From Burkholderiales bacterium (GTDB lineage: Bacteria; Pseudomonadota; Gammaproteobacteria; Burkholderiales; Burkholderiaceae_C), in contig RXJV01000036.1 in the NCBI GenBank assembly GCA_003963075.1, forward strand, positions 81,953 to 145,952: a DNA stretch of 64,000 nt, given 5' to 3'. Positions 15,623 to 25,501 of the stretch are shown in pieces. The first letter of the stretch is position 1; every line of letters starts with the position of its first letter. The notes beneath the pieces were generated by a model. It worked only from the letters and a program-made list of their open reading frames with translations, did not search any database and was not told the origin of the DNA. The position numbers and the translations under genes are program-made.

Positions 15623-18388
15623 GTGTCGAACACCTCTCGCTTCCGCCCGCTGCCCTTCACCCTGAGCCTGGTGCTCGCGTTGGGCCTGAGCGCCTGCCAG
15701 CGCGCGGCCGACGTGCCCGCCGCTCTGCCGGCCGCCTCTGCCCCGCAAGACGCCAGCGCCACCGCGCAGCTGCGCCAGCAGGCCGACGCGCTGCTGGCCC
15801 TGCACCGCCAGATCATCGTGCTGATGGACGGCGAGGCCGCGCTGCCGGCCGTGCAGCGCCGCGAGGTGCAGGCCCTGGGCCAGCAGCTGTTCCATGAGCT
15901 GCTGCAGCGCCAGCAGGCGCTGGCCGATGCGGCGCTCAAGCCCGACGCGCTGGAAGCCACCACCGCGCTGCTGACGCGCATCGAAAGCGAGCCGAGCTGG
16001 TTCGACGCCGACCGGCTGGCCTTCAAAGAGGTGCTGGAGCAGCTCGCATCGGGCCTGAAATCGAGCCAGACGCTGGACGGCATCAAGCTCGCGCGCCGTG
16101 CGCAGGAAGACATCGACACGCTGGCCGAGGTACAGAAGGCCTACGAGCAGGAGCTCAAGGAGGTGTTCGGCGGCTTCGCCAAGCGCGGCATCGAACTCAA
16201 GCGCGAGAAGTGGAGCGACTACCTGGCCAAGCTCAAGGCCCTGCACACGCGCGAGGCGGTGATGAAGCAGCACGGCGCCCAGCGGCCGGCGGCCGATGAC
16301 CTGGCGCCGGAACCACCGGCGTCCGCCGCCTCGGGCGCGATGCGCGGTGTAGCCGCCAAGGACCGCGAGGTCTTTGGCGACAAGCTGCCGCCCAAGACCG
16401 TGCTGCTGAGCTTCGACGACGGCCCGCACGCCCGCTACACCGACGAGATCCTGGAGATCCTGAAGCGCTACCAGGCCCCGGCGGTGTTCTTCCAGCTCGG
16501 GCAGAACCTCGGCAAGGTCGGCGCGGATGGCCAGCCCCAGCCCGGCAACGGCACGGCGGTCGCCAAGCGCGTGCTGGCCGCGGGCCACCAGATCGCCAAC
16601 CACAGCTTCACGCACGGGCTGATGAGCAAGTTCGAGCTCATCAAGGTCAAGGAGGAGGCCGCCAACACGGAGGCGCTGCTGGACGCGGCGGGTCGCAATG
16701 GCGACGCCTTGTTTCGGTTTCCCTACGGTGCGCGCAACGACGGCGCCTTGACCACCATCGAAGCGCTGAAGCTGCGCTCGATGATGTGGAACGTGGACTC
16801 GCTCGACTGGAGCGACCCCATCCCCAAGAGCATTGCCGCGCGTGTGCTGGCCGAGCTGGACAAGCAGCAGCGCGGCATCGTGCTGTTCCACGACATCCAC
16901 GCCCGCACCGTGCAGGCCCTGCCGCTGGTGCTGGACCAGCTCGCCGCCGATGGCTGGCGCTTTGCCAGCTACCAGAACGGCCAGTTCGTCGTCAGCAGCG
17001 ACAAGGCCGCCGCCGCCGCGCCGCCGCCTGCGCCCGGCGAGCTCTACCGCGAAAGCCATGCGCTGGTGATCGGCATCAATGGCTACACCGCCTGGCCCAA
17101 GCTGTCGCACGCGGTGCGGGACGCCCAGGCCATCCGTGATGCCCTGGTCACGCGCTTCGGTTTCAAGGCCGACCATGTGACGCTGCTGACCGATGCCGAC
17201 GCCACCCGATCCAACATCCTGAAGGCGCTGAACGACCGCTTCGGTGACCCCAAACGCGTGAAGCGCGACGACCGCGTGTTCGTGTTCTTCGCCGGCCACG
17301 GCAGCACGCGCAAGCTGCCCAGCGGCCGCGAGGTGGGCTATATCGTGCCGGTGGACGCCGGCCTGAACGACCTGCAGGCCGACGCGATCGCGATGCCGCA
17401 GCTGCAGGAGGTGGCCGAGGCCATCACCGCCAAGCACGCGCTCTTCGTCATCGATGCCTGCTACTCCGGCCTGGGTCTGACCCGCGGCGGCAGCCCGGCG
17501 GCAGACAGCAATTTCGCCCGCACCAATGCGCGCCGCGTCGGCCGCCAGATGATGACCGCCGGCGGCGCCGACCAGCAGGTGGCCGACGACGGCCCCGGCG
17601 GCCACTCGGTGTTCACCTGGACGCTGCTGCAGGCGCTGAGCGGCAAGGCCGACCTGAACGGCGACGGCCTGATCACCGCCACCGAGCTGGCCGCCTATGT
17701 GGCGCCGGCCGTGGCCGCGATTGCACGCCAGACGCCGGCCTTCGGCAGCCTGCCGGGCAGCGAGGGCGGCGAGTTCGTGTTCGAGCTGCCCACCGCCCAG
17801 GAGCCGGGCCTGAGCAGCGCCGTGGCCCAGCTGGACGACAAGGCCAGCCAGCTGGCCGCCAAGCTCGACGAAGCCAGCAGCGCTGGCCGCCAGGCCGCGC
17901 CTGCGGCGGCCGGCGCCGCGACCGCCGTGCAGGTCACGATCAAGGGCCTGGACGGCAAGGACCAGGCCCTGGCCGCGACCACCGCCCGCGTCGACCCCGG
18001 CGCCCGCGTCGCCGCCCAACGCGCCAACGACCGCGGCCTGCAGCTCTACCGCGAGCGCCGCTACGACGAGGCCGAGGCCGCGTTCAAGGAGGCCCTGCAG
18101 CTGCAGCCGAAGTTCGCGCTGGCGGCCAACAACCTCGGCTTTGTGCTCTACCGCCGCGGCAAGTTCGCCGACGCGGCGGGCTGGTTCGAGAAGGCGGTCG
18201 AGATGGACGCGAGCCGGTCGCTGGCCTGGCTCAACCTCGGCGATGCACGGCTGCAAGCCGGCGACGACGCCAAGGCCATGGCGGCGTACAAGACGTTTCT
18301 GGAGCTGGCGCCCAAGCATGCAAGGGCGGCGGAACTTCAGGGGTGGATCGCGAGTCCATCGGAGGCCAACAAGCCGAAGACGTTGTGA
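15623..18388 (+). CDS. Lipoprotein fusing polysaccharide deacetylase, caspase-like protease and TPRs
   Basis: A 921-residue protein. GTG 15623 is chosen because it gives a lipoprotein signal ending LALGLSAC (Cys25); the following Gln suggests outer-membrane sorting. An Ala/Gln-rich helical region spans about 30-240. A NodB polysaccharide-deacetylase domain (about 255-455) has SFDDGPH (metal Asp266) and NHSFTH (His327, His331). A caspase-like C14 domain (about 475-715) has the catalytic pair His559 (FFAGHGS) and Cys613 (VIDACYSG). Two to three TPRs follow (about 795-900). The order of domains is clear from motifs. A cell-wall or exopolysaccharide enzyme linked to a protease is the reading; its substrates are unknown. 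The ankyrin gene follows after 13 nt. Confidence 0.9.
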   Translation: MSNTSRFRPLPFTLSLVLALGLSACQRAADVPAALPAASAPQDASATAQLRQQADALLALHRQIIVLMDGEAALPAVQRREVQALGQQLFHELLQRQQALADAALKPDALEATTALLTRIESEPSWFDADRLAFKEVLEQLASGLKSSQTLDGIKLARRAQEDIDTLAEVQKAYEQELKEVFGGFAKRGIELKREKWSDYLAKLKALHTREAVMKQHGAQRPAADDLAPEPPASAASGAMRGVAAKDREVFGDKLPPKTVLLSFDDGPHARYTDEILEILKRYQAPAVFFQLGQNLGKVGADGQPQPGNGTAVAKRVLAAGHQIANHSFTHGLMSKFELIKVKEEAANTEALLDAAGRNGDALFRFPYGARNDGALTTIEALKLRSMMWNVDSLDWSDPIPKSIAARVLAELDKQQRGIVLFHDIHARTVQALPLVLDQLAADGWRFASYQNGQFVVSSDKAAAAAPPPAPGELYRESHALVIGINGYTAWPKLSHAVRDAQAIRDALVTRFGFKADHVTLLTDADATRSNILKALNDRFGDPKRVKRDDRVFVFFAGHGSTRKLPSGREVGYIVPVDAGLNDLQADAIAMPQLQEVAEAITAKHALFVIDACYSGLGLTRGGSPAADSNFARTNARRVGRQMMTAGGADQQVADDGPGGHSVFTWTLLQALSGKADLNGDGLITATELAAYVAPAVAAIARQTPAFGSLPGSEGGEFVFELPTAQEPGLSSAVAQLDDKASQLAAKLDEASSAGRQAAPAAAGAATAVQVTIKGLDGKDQALAATTARVDPGARVAAQRANDRGLQLYRERRYDEAEAAFKEALQLQPKFALAANNLGFVLYRRGKFADAAGWFEKAVEMDASRSLAWLNLGDARLQAGDDAKAMAAYKTFLELAPKHARAAELQGWIASPSEANKPKTL

Positions 18389-18401
18389 GGGAAACCGAAA
18401 C

Positions 18402-18980
18402 ATGGACGACGAACGGGTTGTGAAGGTTGTGAAGGGCTTTTTCTCCTCGTTGCACGAAGGACTCGCGGCACTTGCTATCGACCCGAGCGCAATTCATGCG
18501 AGGACCAGTCTGGGCGAGACGCCTCTGCACTTTCTTTGTGTTGAGAACCAGATCGATGCCGTCCAAGCGCTCATTCAACGAGGCGCTGACGTGAACACGG
18601 TCAATGAAGTGGGATCGACGCCCCTATCCGACGCCTGCTCCCTTGCTTATCTGGACCTTGTGCGCCTACTTCTTGCAAGCGATGCAGTTTTGTGGCTGGA
18701 CGGACAACACGACCCGACCCTGCACCAAGCAGTTCGTGGGGGCGACGTCGAGATCGTCAGGCTCATCCTTGACGCCGGCGCCAACGTCAACGAATTGGCA
18801 GACCTCTCCGAAGCACCGCTGCATCTGGCCGTCGAGGACGACAAGGTCGAGATTGCTGAACTCCTCTTGGCCCGAGGCGCCGACCCGGCGTTGAAGCGGA
18901 TCTTCGATGAATCTGCCTTGGATGTCGCCTTGCTGCACGGCAGTGAGCGATGCCTAGCCTTGCTGTCGACTCGACATTGA
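18402..18980 (+). CDS. Ankyrin-repeat protein
   Basis: A 192-residue protein that is mostly ankyrin repeats. Repeat cores are visible at GETPLHFLCVENQIDAVQALIQRGADVN, then VGSTPLSDACSLAYLDLVRLLL, DPTLHQAVRGGDVEIVRLILDAGANVN and EAPLHLAVEDDKVEIAELLLARGAD. No signal peptide or membrane segment is seen, so it is probably cytoplasmic. It starts 13 nt after the deacetylase-caspase gene with a GAGGGA stretch upstream, so cotranscription is likely. Codon use is visibly less GC-biased than in its neighbours, which may mean recent acquisition. Confidence 0.85.
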   Translation: MDDERVVKVVKGFFSSLHEGLAALAIDPSAIHARTSLGETPLHFLCVENQIDAVQALIQRGADVNTVNEVGSTPLSDACSLAYLDLVRLLLASDAVLWLDGQHDPTLHQAVRGGDVEIVRLILDAGANVNELADLSEAPLHLAVEDDKVEIAELLLARGADPALKRIFDESALDVALLHGSERCLALLSTRH

Positions 18981-19361
18981 GCAAGGTTAGCCCGCTTAGG
19001 CACCACCACCCGATCTGTCATCGCCCCGGCCTACACTCAGCCAGTCGCGTGTCTGCTCAACGGCGCGGCATCGGTGGCTGGACGCCGGCGCACTTCTCCT
19101 TCTTCGCGCCTCCAGGCCCGCCGGCTTCCGCCGGCCGGCAGCGGTCGTCAGCCTCCTTCAAGCGGCGAGCCCCAACTCCGGTTCCTCTGGCACGACCAGA
19201 GACGACCCACCCCCAGCTGCCCCGGCTCGCCTGCGGTCCGCCACCGGACGACCCCGCGCGCGCCGAGGCGCAACACCCGCATGCCGCCTGCGGCTTGCGC
19301 TCCTGCCCCGTTTCGACGAACCGTGCGGCTGGCCACCGGCCAACGCGCCCTGGAGATCCTG
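18981..19361. other. Intergenic region without a recognised gene
   Basis: About 380 nt between the ankyrin gene and the small hypothetical gene. Frames open across it have Pro/Arg/Ser-rich translations typical of non-coding GC-rich DNA. A short GCCGGC-rich hairpin occurs near 19120-19140. A GGTTAGCCC sequence lies just after the ankyrin stop, but no convincing recombination site could be built around it. A promoter for the downstream genes is expected here but none stands out. Confidence 0.5.
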
Positions 19362-19613
19362 ATGACGAACCAAGCCGCCCCGCTTCTGGACACGAACCGC
19401 CGCGAAGCGCTTCGCGATGAACTGCTGGCCACCGTCGATCTGCTCAAGCGCCGCCGCGCGGCCGAGATCGACGAGGTCGACATCGCGGACTACGTGGCCC
19501 TGCACTGGATGGAGTGGCATGGCGGCTCGCTGCGGCTGACGACGACGGGCGAGAACGTCTGCAAGCATCTGGCCGGCATGCTCGCCCGCTCGATGCCGCG
19601 GTCCTCGGTCTGA
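19362..19613 (+). CDS. Small hypothetical protein
   Basis: An 83-residue protein with GGAG about 8 nt before the ATG at 19362. It has an acidic/helical N-terminal half (DTNRREALRDELLATVDLLKRRRAAEIDEVDIADYVALHW) and a C-terminal GENVCKHLAGMLARSM segment. No known motif, signal peptide or membrane segment was found. It precedes the trypsin-like protease gene by 17 nt, so the two are probably coexpressed. Its role is unknown. Confidence 0.6.
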   Translation: MTNQAAPLLDTNRREALRDELLATVDLLKRRRAAEIDEVDIADYVALHWMEWHGGSLRLTTTGENVCKHLAGMLARSMPRSSV

Positions 19614-19630
19614 GCGCTCGAGAGGCCGGC

Positions 19631-20395
19631 GTGTCTGCCACTGCGCCGGTGCCGGGCGCCATCGACCCGCTGCTGCTGGCCACCGTGCGCCTGAGCACCT
19701 TCGACGGGCCGCGGGGCCTGACCAGTGCCAGCGGCTTCTTCTTCCGCCGCGACGAGCGGCTCTACCTCGTCACCAGCCGGCATGTCTTCATCGACGAGGC
19801 CAGCGACCACCATCCGGACCGCATCGAGATCGAGCTGCATGCCAGCGCCGACAACCTCGCCGAGTCCACCGCGCTGTCGGTGCTGCTCTTCCGCGACGGA
19901 CTGGCGGACTGGCGCCAGGGCGAGGATGACGGCGGCGGCATCGACGTGGCTGTGCTGGAGATCGACCCCGAGGCCCTGCCCGCGACGATCGCACTCGCCG
20001 CCTTCGAGCCCGGGAACCTGCCCGGCGCCGACGACACGGTCGGCATCGGCGAGCCGCTGCTGATCCCGGGCTTTCCGCTGGGCTTTCACGATGGGCTGCA
20101 CCACTTTCCGGTGGTGCGCCAGGGCGCGGTGGCCTCGCCCTACGGCTGGCGCTTCCAGGGCCTGGGCTGGTTCCTGACCGATGCGCGCACGCACCGCGGC
20201 ATCAGCGGCGCGCCGGTGGTGATGCGATCGCCGGACCGCGCTCCGCTGCCCTGGCTGCTGGTGGGCATCCATGCCTCGCGCTTCGACATGGGCAACCGCG
20301 ACCTGACGGCCGACGAGTCGCTGGGCCTGAACGCGGCCTGGTACCCCGATATCGTCATGACCCTCACCCAGCCGGCCGACGCCGGCCCGGGCTGA
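19631..20395 (+). CDS. Trypsin-like serine protease
   Basis: A 254-residue protein starting at GTG 19631 (VSATAPVPGAIDPLLLATVRL). The S1 fold triad is visible: His in LVTSRHVF, Asp in GGGIDVAVLEID and Ser in HRGISGAPVV (GISGAP). GTG start and lack of a signal peptide suggest a cytoplasmic protease, unlike exported HtrA/Deg proteins, and there is no PDZ domain. It lies in a run of genes for a caspase-like lipoprotein, an ankyrin protein, a small protein and a diguanylate cyclase. The target is unknown. Confidence 0.82.
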   Translation: MSATAPVPGAIDPLLLATVRLSTFDGPRGLTSASGFFFRRDERLYLVTSRHVFIDEASDHHPDRIEIELHASADNLAESTALSVLLFRDGLADWRQGEDDGGGIDVAVLEIDPEALPATIALAAFEPGNLPGADDTVGIGEPLLIPGFPLGFHDGLHHFPVVRQGAVASPYGWRFQGLGWFLTDARTHRGISGAPVVMRSPDRAPLPWLLVGIHASRFDMGNRDLTADESLGLNAAWYPDIVMTLTQPADAGPG

Positions 20396-20410
20396 ACCGG
20401 CGCGCGGCCC

Positions 20411-21133
20411 ATGGCCATGCCACCGCACGAGGGCGCCGAGGGCGAGATGAAGCTGCTGGCCCTGCGGCGCGAGATTGCGGCGGCGGAGCGCCAGCTGGCC
20501 GCGCTGCAGGCCGAAATCGCGGACGCGCGCAGCGAGCACAGCCTGCTCGTGGCCCACGATGCGCGGGCCGAGAACGCGCGGCTGACCGCCGAGAACCTGG
20601 CGGCGAACCAGGTAGCCGAGACCGCCCACGCGGCGCTGGAGGTGGCCATCAAGGCCTCGCAGACCGACGTGCTGACGGGCCTGCCGAACCGCGAGGTGCT
20701 GTGGGACCGCCTGGCCCACGACCTGGAGTTGGCGCGCCGCCTGGGCCAGCGCCTGGCGGTGTATTTCCTGGACATCGACGGCTTCAAGCAGGTGAACGAC
20801 GAGTTCGGCCATGCCGCTGGCGACTTGATGCTGCAACACACCGCGCGCGTGCTGCTGGCCACCGTGCGCGCCAGCGACACCGTGTGCCGGCTGGGCGGCG
20901 ACGAGTTCGTCATCTTGGCCTCCGCGGTGCGGCGCGAGGATGCCGAGCAGGTGGCGGTCAAGATCGGGCAGGCGCTGGCCGTGCCCGCGCTGATCGCCGG
21001 CCACACCCTGAGCGTGTCGGCCAGCATCGGCTACAGCCTGTTCCCCGACGACGCGGACGCTCCCGGCGTGCTGGTGCACAAGGCGGACGAAGCCATGTAC
21101 CGGCGCAAGCGCAGCGGCCACGGCCCGCGTTAG
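20411..21133 (+). CDS. GGDEF diguanylate cyclase with coiled-coil N-terminus
   Basis: A 240-residue enzyme predicted to make cyclic di-GMP from GTP. Residues about 10-80 form a charged coiled coil (LLALRREIAAAERQLAALQ). The GGDEF domain (about 85-238) carries TDVLTGLPNREVL, YFLDIDGFKQVNDEFGHAAGD and an intact GGDEF catalytic loop. An RxxD inhibitory site (RASD) sits five residues before GGDEF, so product inhibition is likely. There is no sensory or membrane domain, so activity may be set by coiled-coil dimerisation. It is 15 nt downstream of the trypsin-like protease gene. Confidence 0.92.
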   Translation: MAMPPHEGAEGEMKLLALRREIAAAERQLAALQAEIADARSEHSLLVAHDARAENARLTAENLAANQVAETAHAALEVAIKASQTDVLTGLPNREVLWDRLAHDLELARRLGQRLAVYFLDIDGFKQVNDEFGHAAGDLMLQHTARVLLATVRASDTVCRLGGDEFVILASAVRREDAEQVAVKIGQALAVPALIAGHTLSVSASIGYSLFPDDADAPGVLVHKADEAMYRRKRSGHGPR

Positions 21134-21182
21134 GCGCGGGCACGGTGCAGCGGCCCGGCGCCGCCTGTGTTCCACTTCCGCC

Positions 21183-23476
<2,294 letters not shown>

Positions 23477-23480
<4 letters not shown>

Positions 23481-23986
23481 GCCCCGGCGCGCTGCGGATC
23501 GAGCCGCTGCGCCTGGAGCATCTGCCGGCGCTGGGTGCGGTCCTGCGGCAGCCGGCCGTGTATGAACACCTCGGCGGCGAGGTGCCACCGGCCGACGAGT
23601 TCGAGCTCGGCCTGCAACGGGCGCTGGCCGGGCCACCGCCCGGGCGCGACGAGCACTGGCTGAACTACCTGGTGAGCGACGCCAGCGGCCAGATGCTGGG
23701 CCGCCTGGAAGCCACGGTGCACGATGGCCTGGCGGAGGTGGCCTTTCTGTTCGGGCCCGGCCACTGGGGCCACGGCCACGCGCAGCAGGGCCTGCTGTGG
23801 CTGCAGGCGGAGGTGTCGCGCCGCTGCGGCGTGCACGACTTCTGGGCCACCACCGTGCCGGCCAACCAGCGCTGCCAGCGCCTGCTGCTGCGCTGCGGCT
23901 ACGCCGCCGTGACCGGGGCGCTGCCCCGGCTGCTGACCCACGACGACGGTGACCTCGTGTTCCGCCGTCGGGCGCCCGGCGGCTGA
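23477..23986 (+). CDS. GNAT-family N-acetyltransferase
   Basis: About 169 residues. TTG 23477 overlaps the helicase stop (TTGA); GTG 23459 is an in-frame alternative. The fold is RimJ/RimL-like: LRIEPLRLEHLPALGAVL at the start, a middle VSDASGQMLGRLEATV strand, and the acetyl-CoA loop region GPGHWGHGHAQQGLLWLQAEV, then TVPANQRCQRLLLRCGY, the usual C-terminal pattern. The acceptor is unknown. It is translationally coupled to the helicase gene. Confidence 0.78.
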
Positions 23987-24081
23987 CCGCGGGGTGCACG
24001 TGCGTCGCGCACGCTGCGTTGGAGGGCCCACCACGCCCGGCCACCGCTACGATCTCGGCGCCTCACGTCCGGAGCACTCGA

Positions 24082-24450
24082 ATGATCGGCTACACCACCC
24101 TCGGCACCAATGACCTGCCCCGCGCGGCAGCCTTTTATGACGAGCTCTTCGCCGTCATCGGCATCCAGCGCATCATGGACTTCGGACGCGGCTACGCCTG
24201 GGGCACTGGCATGGACAAGCCCGCCTTCGGCGTGATGCGCCCCTTTGACGGCAAGCCGGCCAGCGTGGGCAACGGCGTGATGATTGCGCTGGCCGTCGAC
24301 AGCCAGGACAAGGTGCGTGCCCTGCATGCCAAGGCCCTGGCGCTGGGCGGCGCCGACGAGGGCGCGCCGGGTCCGCGGGGCGAGGGCTTCTACGCCGCCT
24401 ACTTCCGGGACCTGGACGGCAACAAGCTCAACGCCTTCTGCATGGGCTGA
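24082..24450 (+). CDS. VOC-family (glyoxalase-like) protein
   Basis: A 122-residue single VOC module. GGAG lies about 8 nt before the ATG at 24082. The opening MIGYTTLGTNDLPRAAAFYDELF and the closing AYFRDLDGNKLNAFC are typical of the fold, with a possible metal site formed by N- and C-terminal residues. Proteins of this type serve as glyoxalases, dioxygenases or resistance proteins; none can be chosen here. It stands alone downstream of the GNAT gene. Confidence 0.85.
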   Translation: MIGYTTLGTNDLPRAAAFYDELFAVIGIQRIMDFGRGYAWGTGMDKPAFGVMRPFDGKPASVGNGVMIALAVDSQDKVRALHAKALALGGADEGAPGPRGEGFYAAYFRDLDGNKLNAFCMG

Positions 24451-24469
24451 GCGCAGGGCCTGCCGGCCC

Positions 24470-25501
24470 CTAAGCCCGCAGCACCCCGAGCGCGATCAAG
24501 TCCCGCGCCGTCGCCAGGATCGCCTCCCGCGGCGGCCGCGGCACCCAGCCGAGCACGTCGCGCGCGTGGCTGGCGTCCTGCCGGCGCACCGTGCCCAGCT
24601 CGCTGGCCGCGGCGCGCACCGCGGGGCTGACGCGGGCGAGCAGGCGCACGCACCAATCCGGCAGCGGCAGCGTGGGCACGCGGCGGGCGTCCTCGCCCAG
24701 TTCGGCGCGCAGGATGGCCGCGATCTCGCGCAGCCACAGAAAGCCGGCATCGGCAATGAAGCGCTCGCCCGCCAGGCCCGGCGTGGTCAGCGCGAGGCGG
24801 TGCAGCTCGGCCACGTCGCGCACATCCACGATGCCGAAGCCCAGGCGGGGCAGGGCGGGCAGACGGCCGCGCAGCAGGCTCTGCACGATGACGACGCTGG
24901 CCGAGTAGTCGGCGCTCGCCACCGGCCCGAGCACGACCGCGGGGTTCACGGTGCAGAACTCCAGGCCGCCCCCCTCGCGCGCCACCCAGTCGCGCGCGGC
25001 GCGCTCGGCCACGGTCTTGGACTGGACGTAGGGCGGCACGTCGGGCGCATCCAGATTGGTCCAGTCGGCCTCGGTGAGCTGGTGTTCGCCCGGGCCGTGT
25101 CCGTACGAGATGGCGGCCACGGAGGAGGTCATCACCACGCGCTGGGCGCCGGCGTCGCGCGCGGCCTTCAGCGCCCGCAGCGCGCCCTCGCGGGCGGGCA
25201 CGATCAGCGTGTTGGCATCGCGCGGCACGCCCACCGGCAGCGGCGAGGCCAGATGGGCCACGTGGCTGCAGCCGGCGGCGGCCTCGGCCCAGCCGGCGTC
25301 GTGCATCAGGTCGGCGGCAAAGCAGCGCAGTTGGTCGCGCGGCTCGCCACGCTCGGCGCCCAGCACCTGGCGCAGGGCCGGCTCGCGCGCGAGGTCGCGC
25401 ACGGTGGTGTGCACCTGCCAGCCCTCGGCCAGCAGCTGGCGGATCAGCACGCCGGCGATATAGCCGGTGCCGCCGGTGACGAGGATGCGGGGTGGGGTCA
25501 T
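24470..25501 (-). CDS. NAD(P)-dependent epimerase/dihydroflavonol-reductase-like SDR
   Basis: A 343-residue extended short-chain dehydrogenase. The Rossmann motif TGGTGYIAG lies at residues about 9-17, the active-site pair at YVQSK (Tyr-x3-Lys), and the upstream Ser in MTSSVAAISYG. It resembles dihydroflavonol-4-reductase/cinnamyl-CoA-reductase-like enzymes that act on small carbonyl compounds. Its ATG overlaps the stop of the upstream M61 peptidase gene (ATGA, 25498-25501), so translation is coupled. Confidence 0.88.
   Translation of the reverse strand: MTPPRILVTGGTGYIAGVLIRQLLAEGWQVHTTVRDLAREPALRQVLGAERGEPRDQLRCFAADLMHDAGWAEAAAGCSHVAHLASPLPVGVPRDANTLIVPAREGALRALKAARDAGAQRVVMTSSVAAISYGHGPGEHQLTEADWTNLDAPDVPPYVQSKTVAERAARDWVAREGGGLEFCTVNPAVVLGPVASADYSASVVIVQSLLRGRLPALPRLGFGIVDVRDVAELHRLALTTPGLAGERFIADAGFLWLREIAAILRAELGEDARRVPTLPLPDWCVRLLARVSPAVRAAASELGTVRRQDASHARDVLGWVPRPPREAILATARDLIALGVLRA

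Noticed and set aside
15245-18403. Minus-strand open frame of over 1000 codons opposite the deacetylase-caspase gene
   Set aside because: It has no motif and is the antisense of a gene with intact catalytic motifs. Low-complexity composition is typical of antisense frames in high-GC DNA.
18975-19010. Second attC-like site after the ankyrin gene
   Set aside because: GGTTAGCCC resembles the core GTT-R-R-R-Y, but no matching stem or partner box could be built around it.
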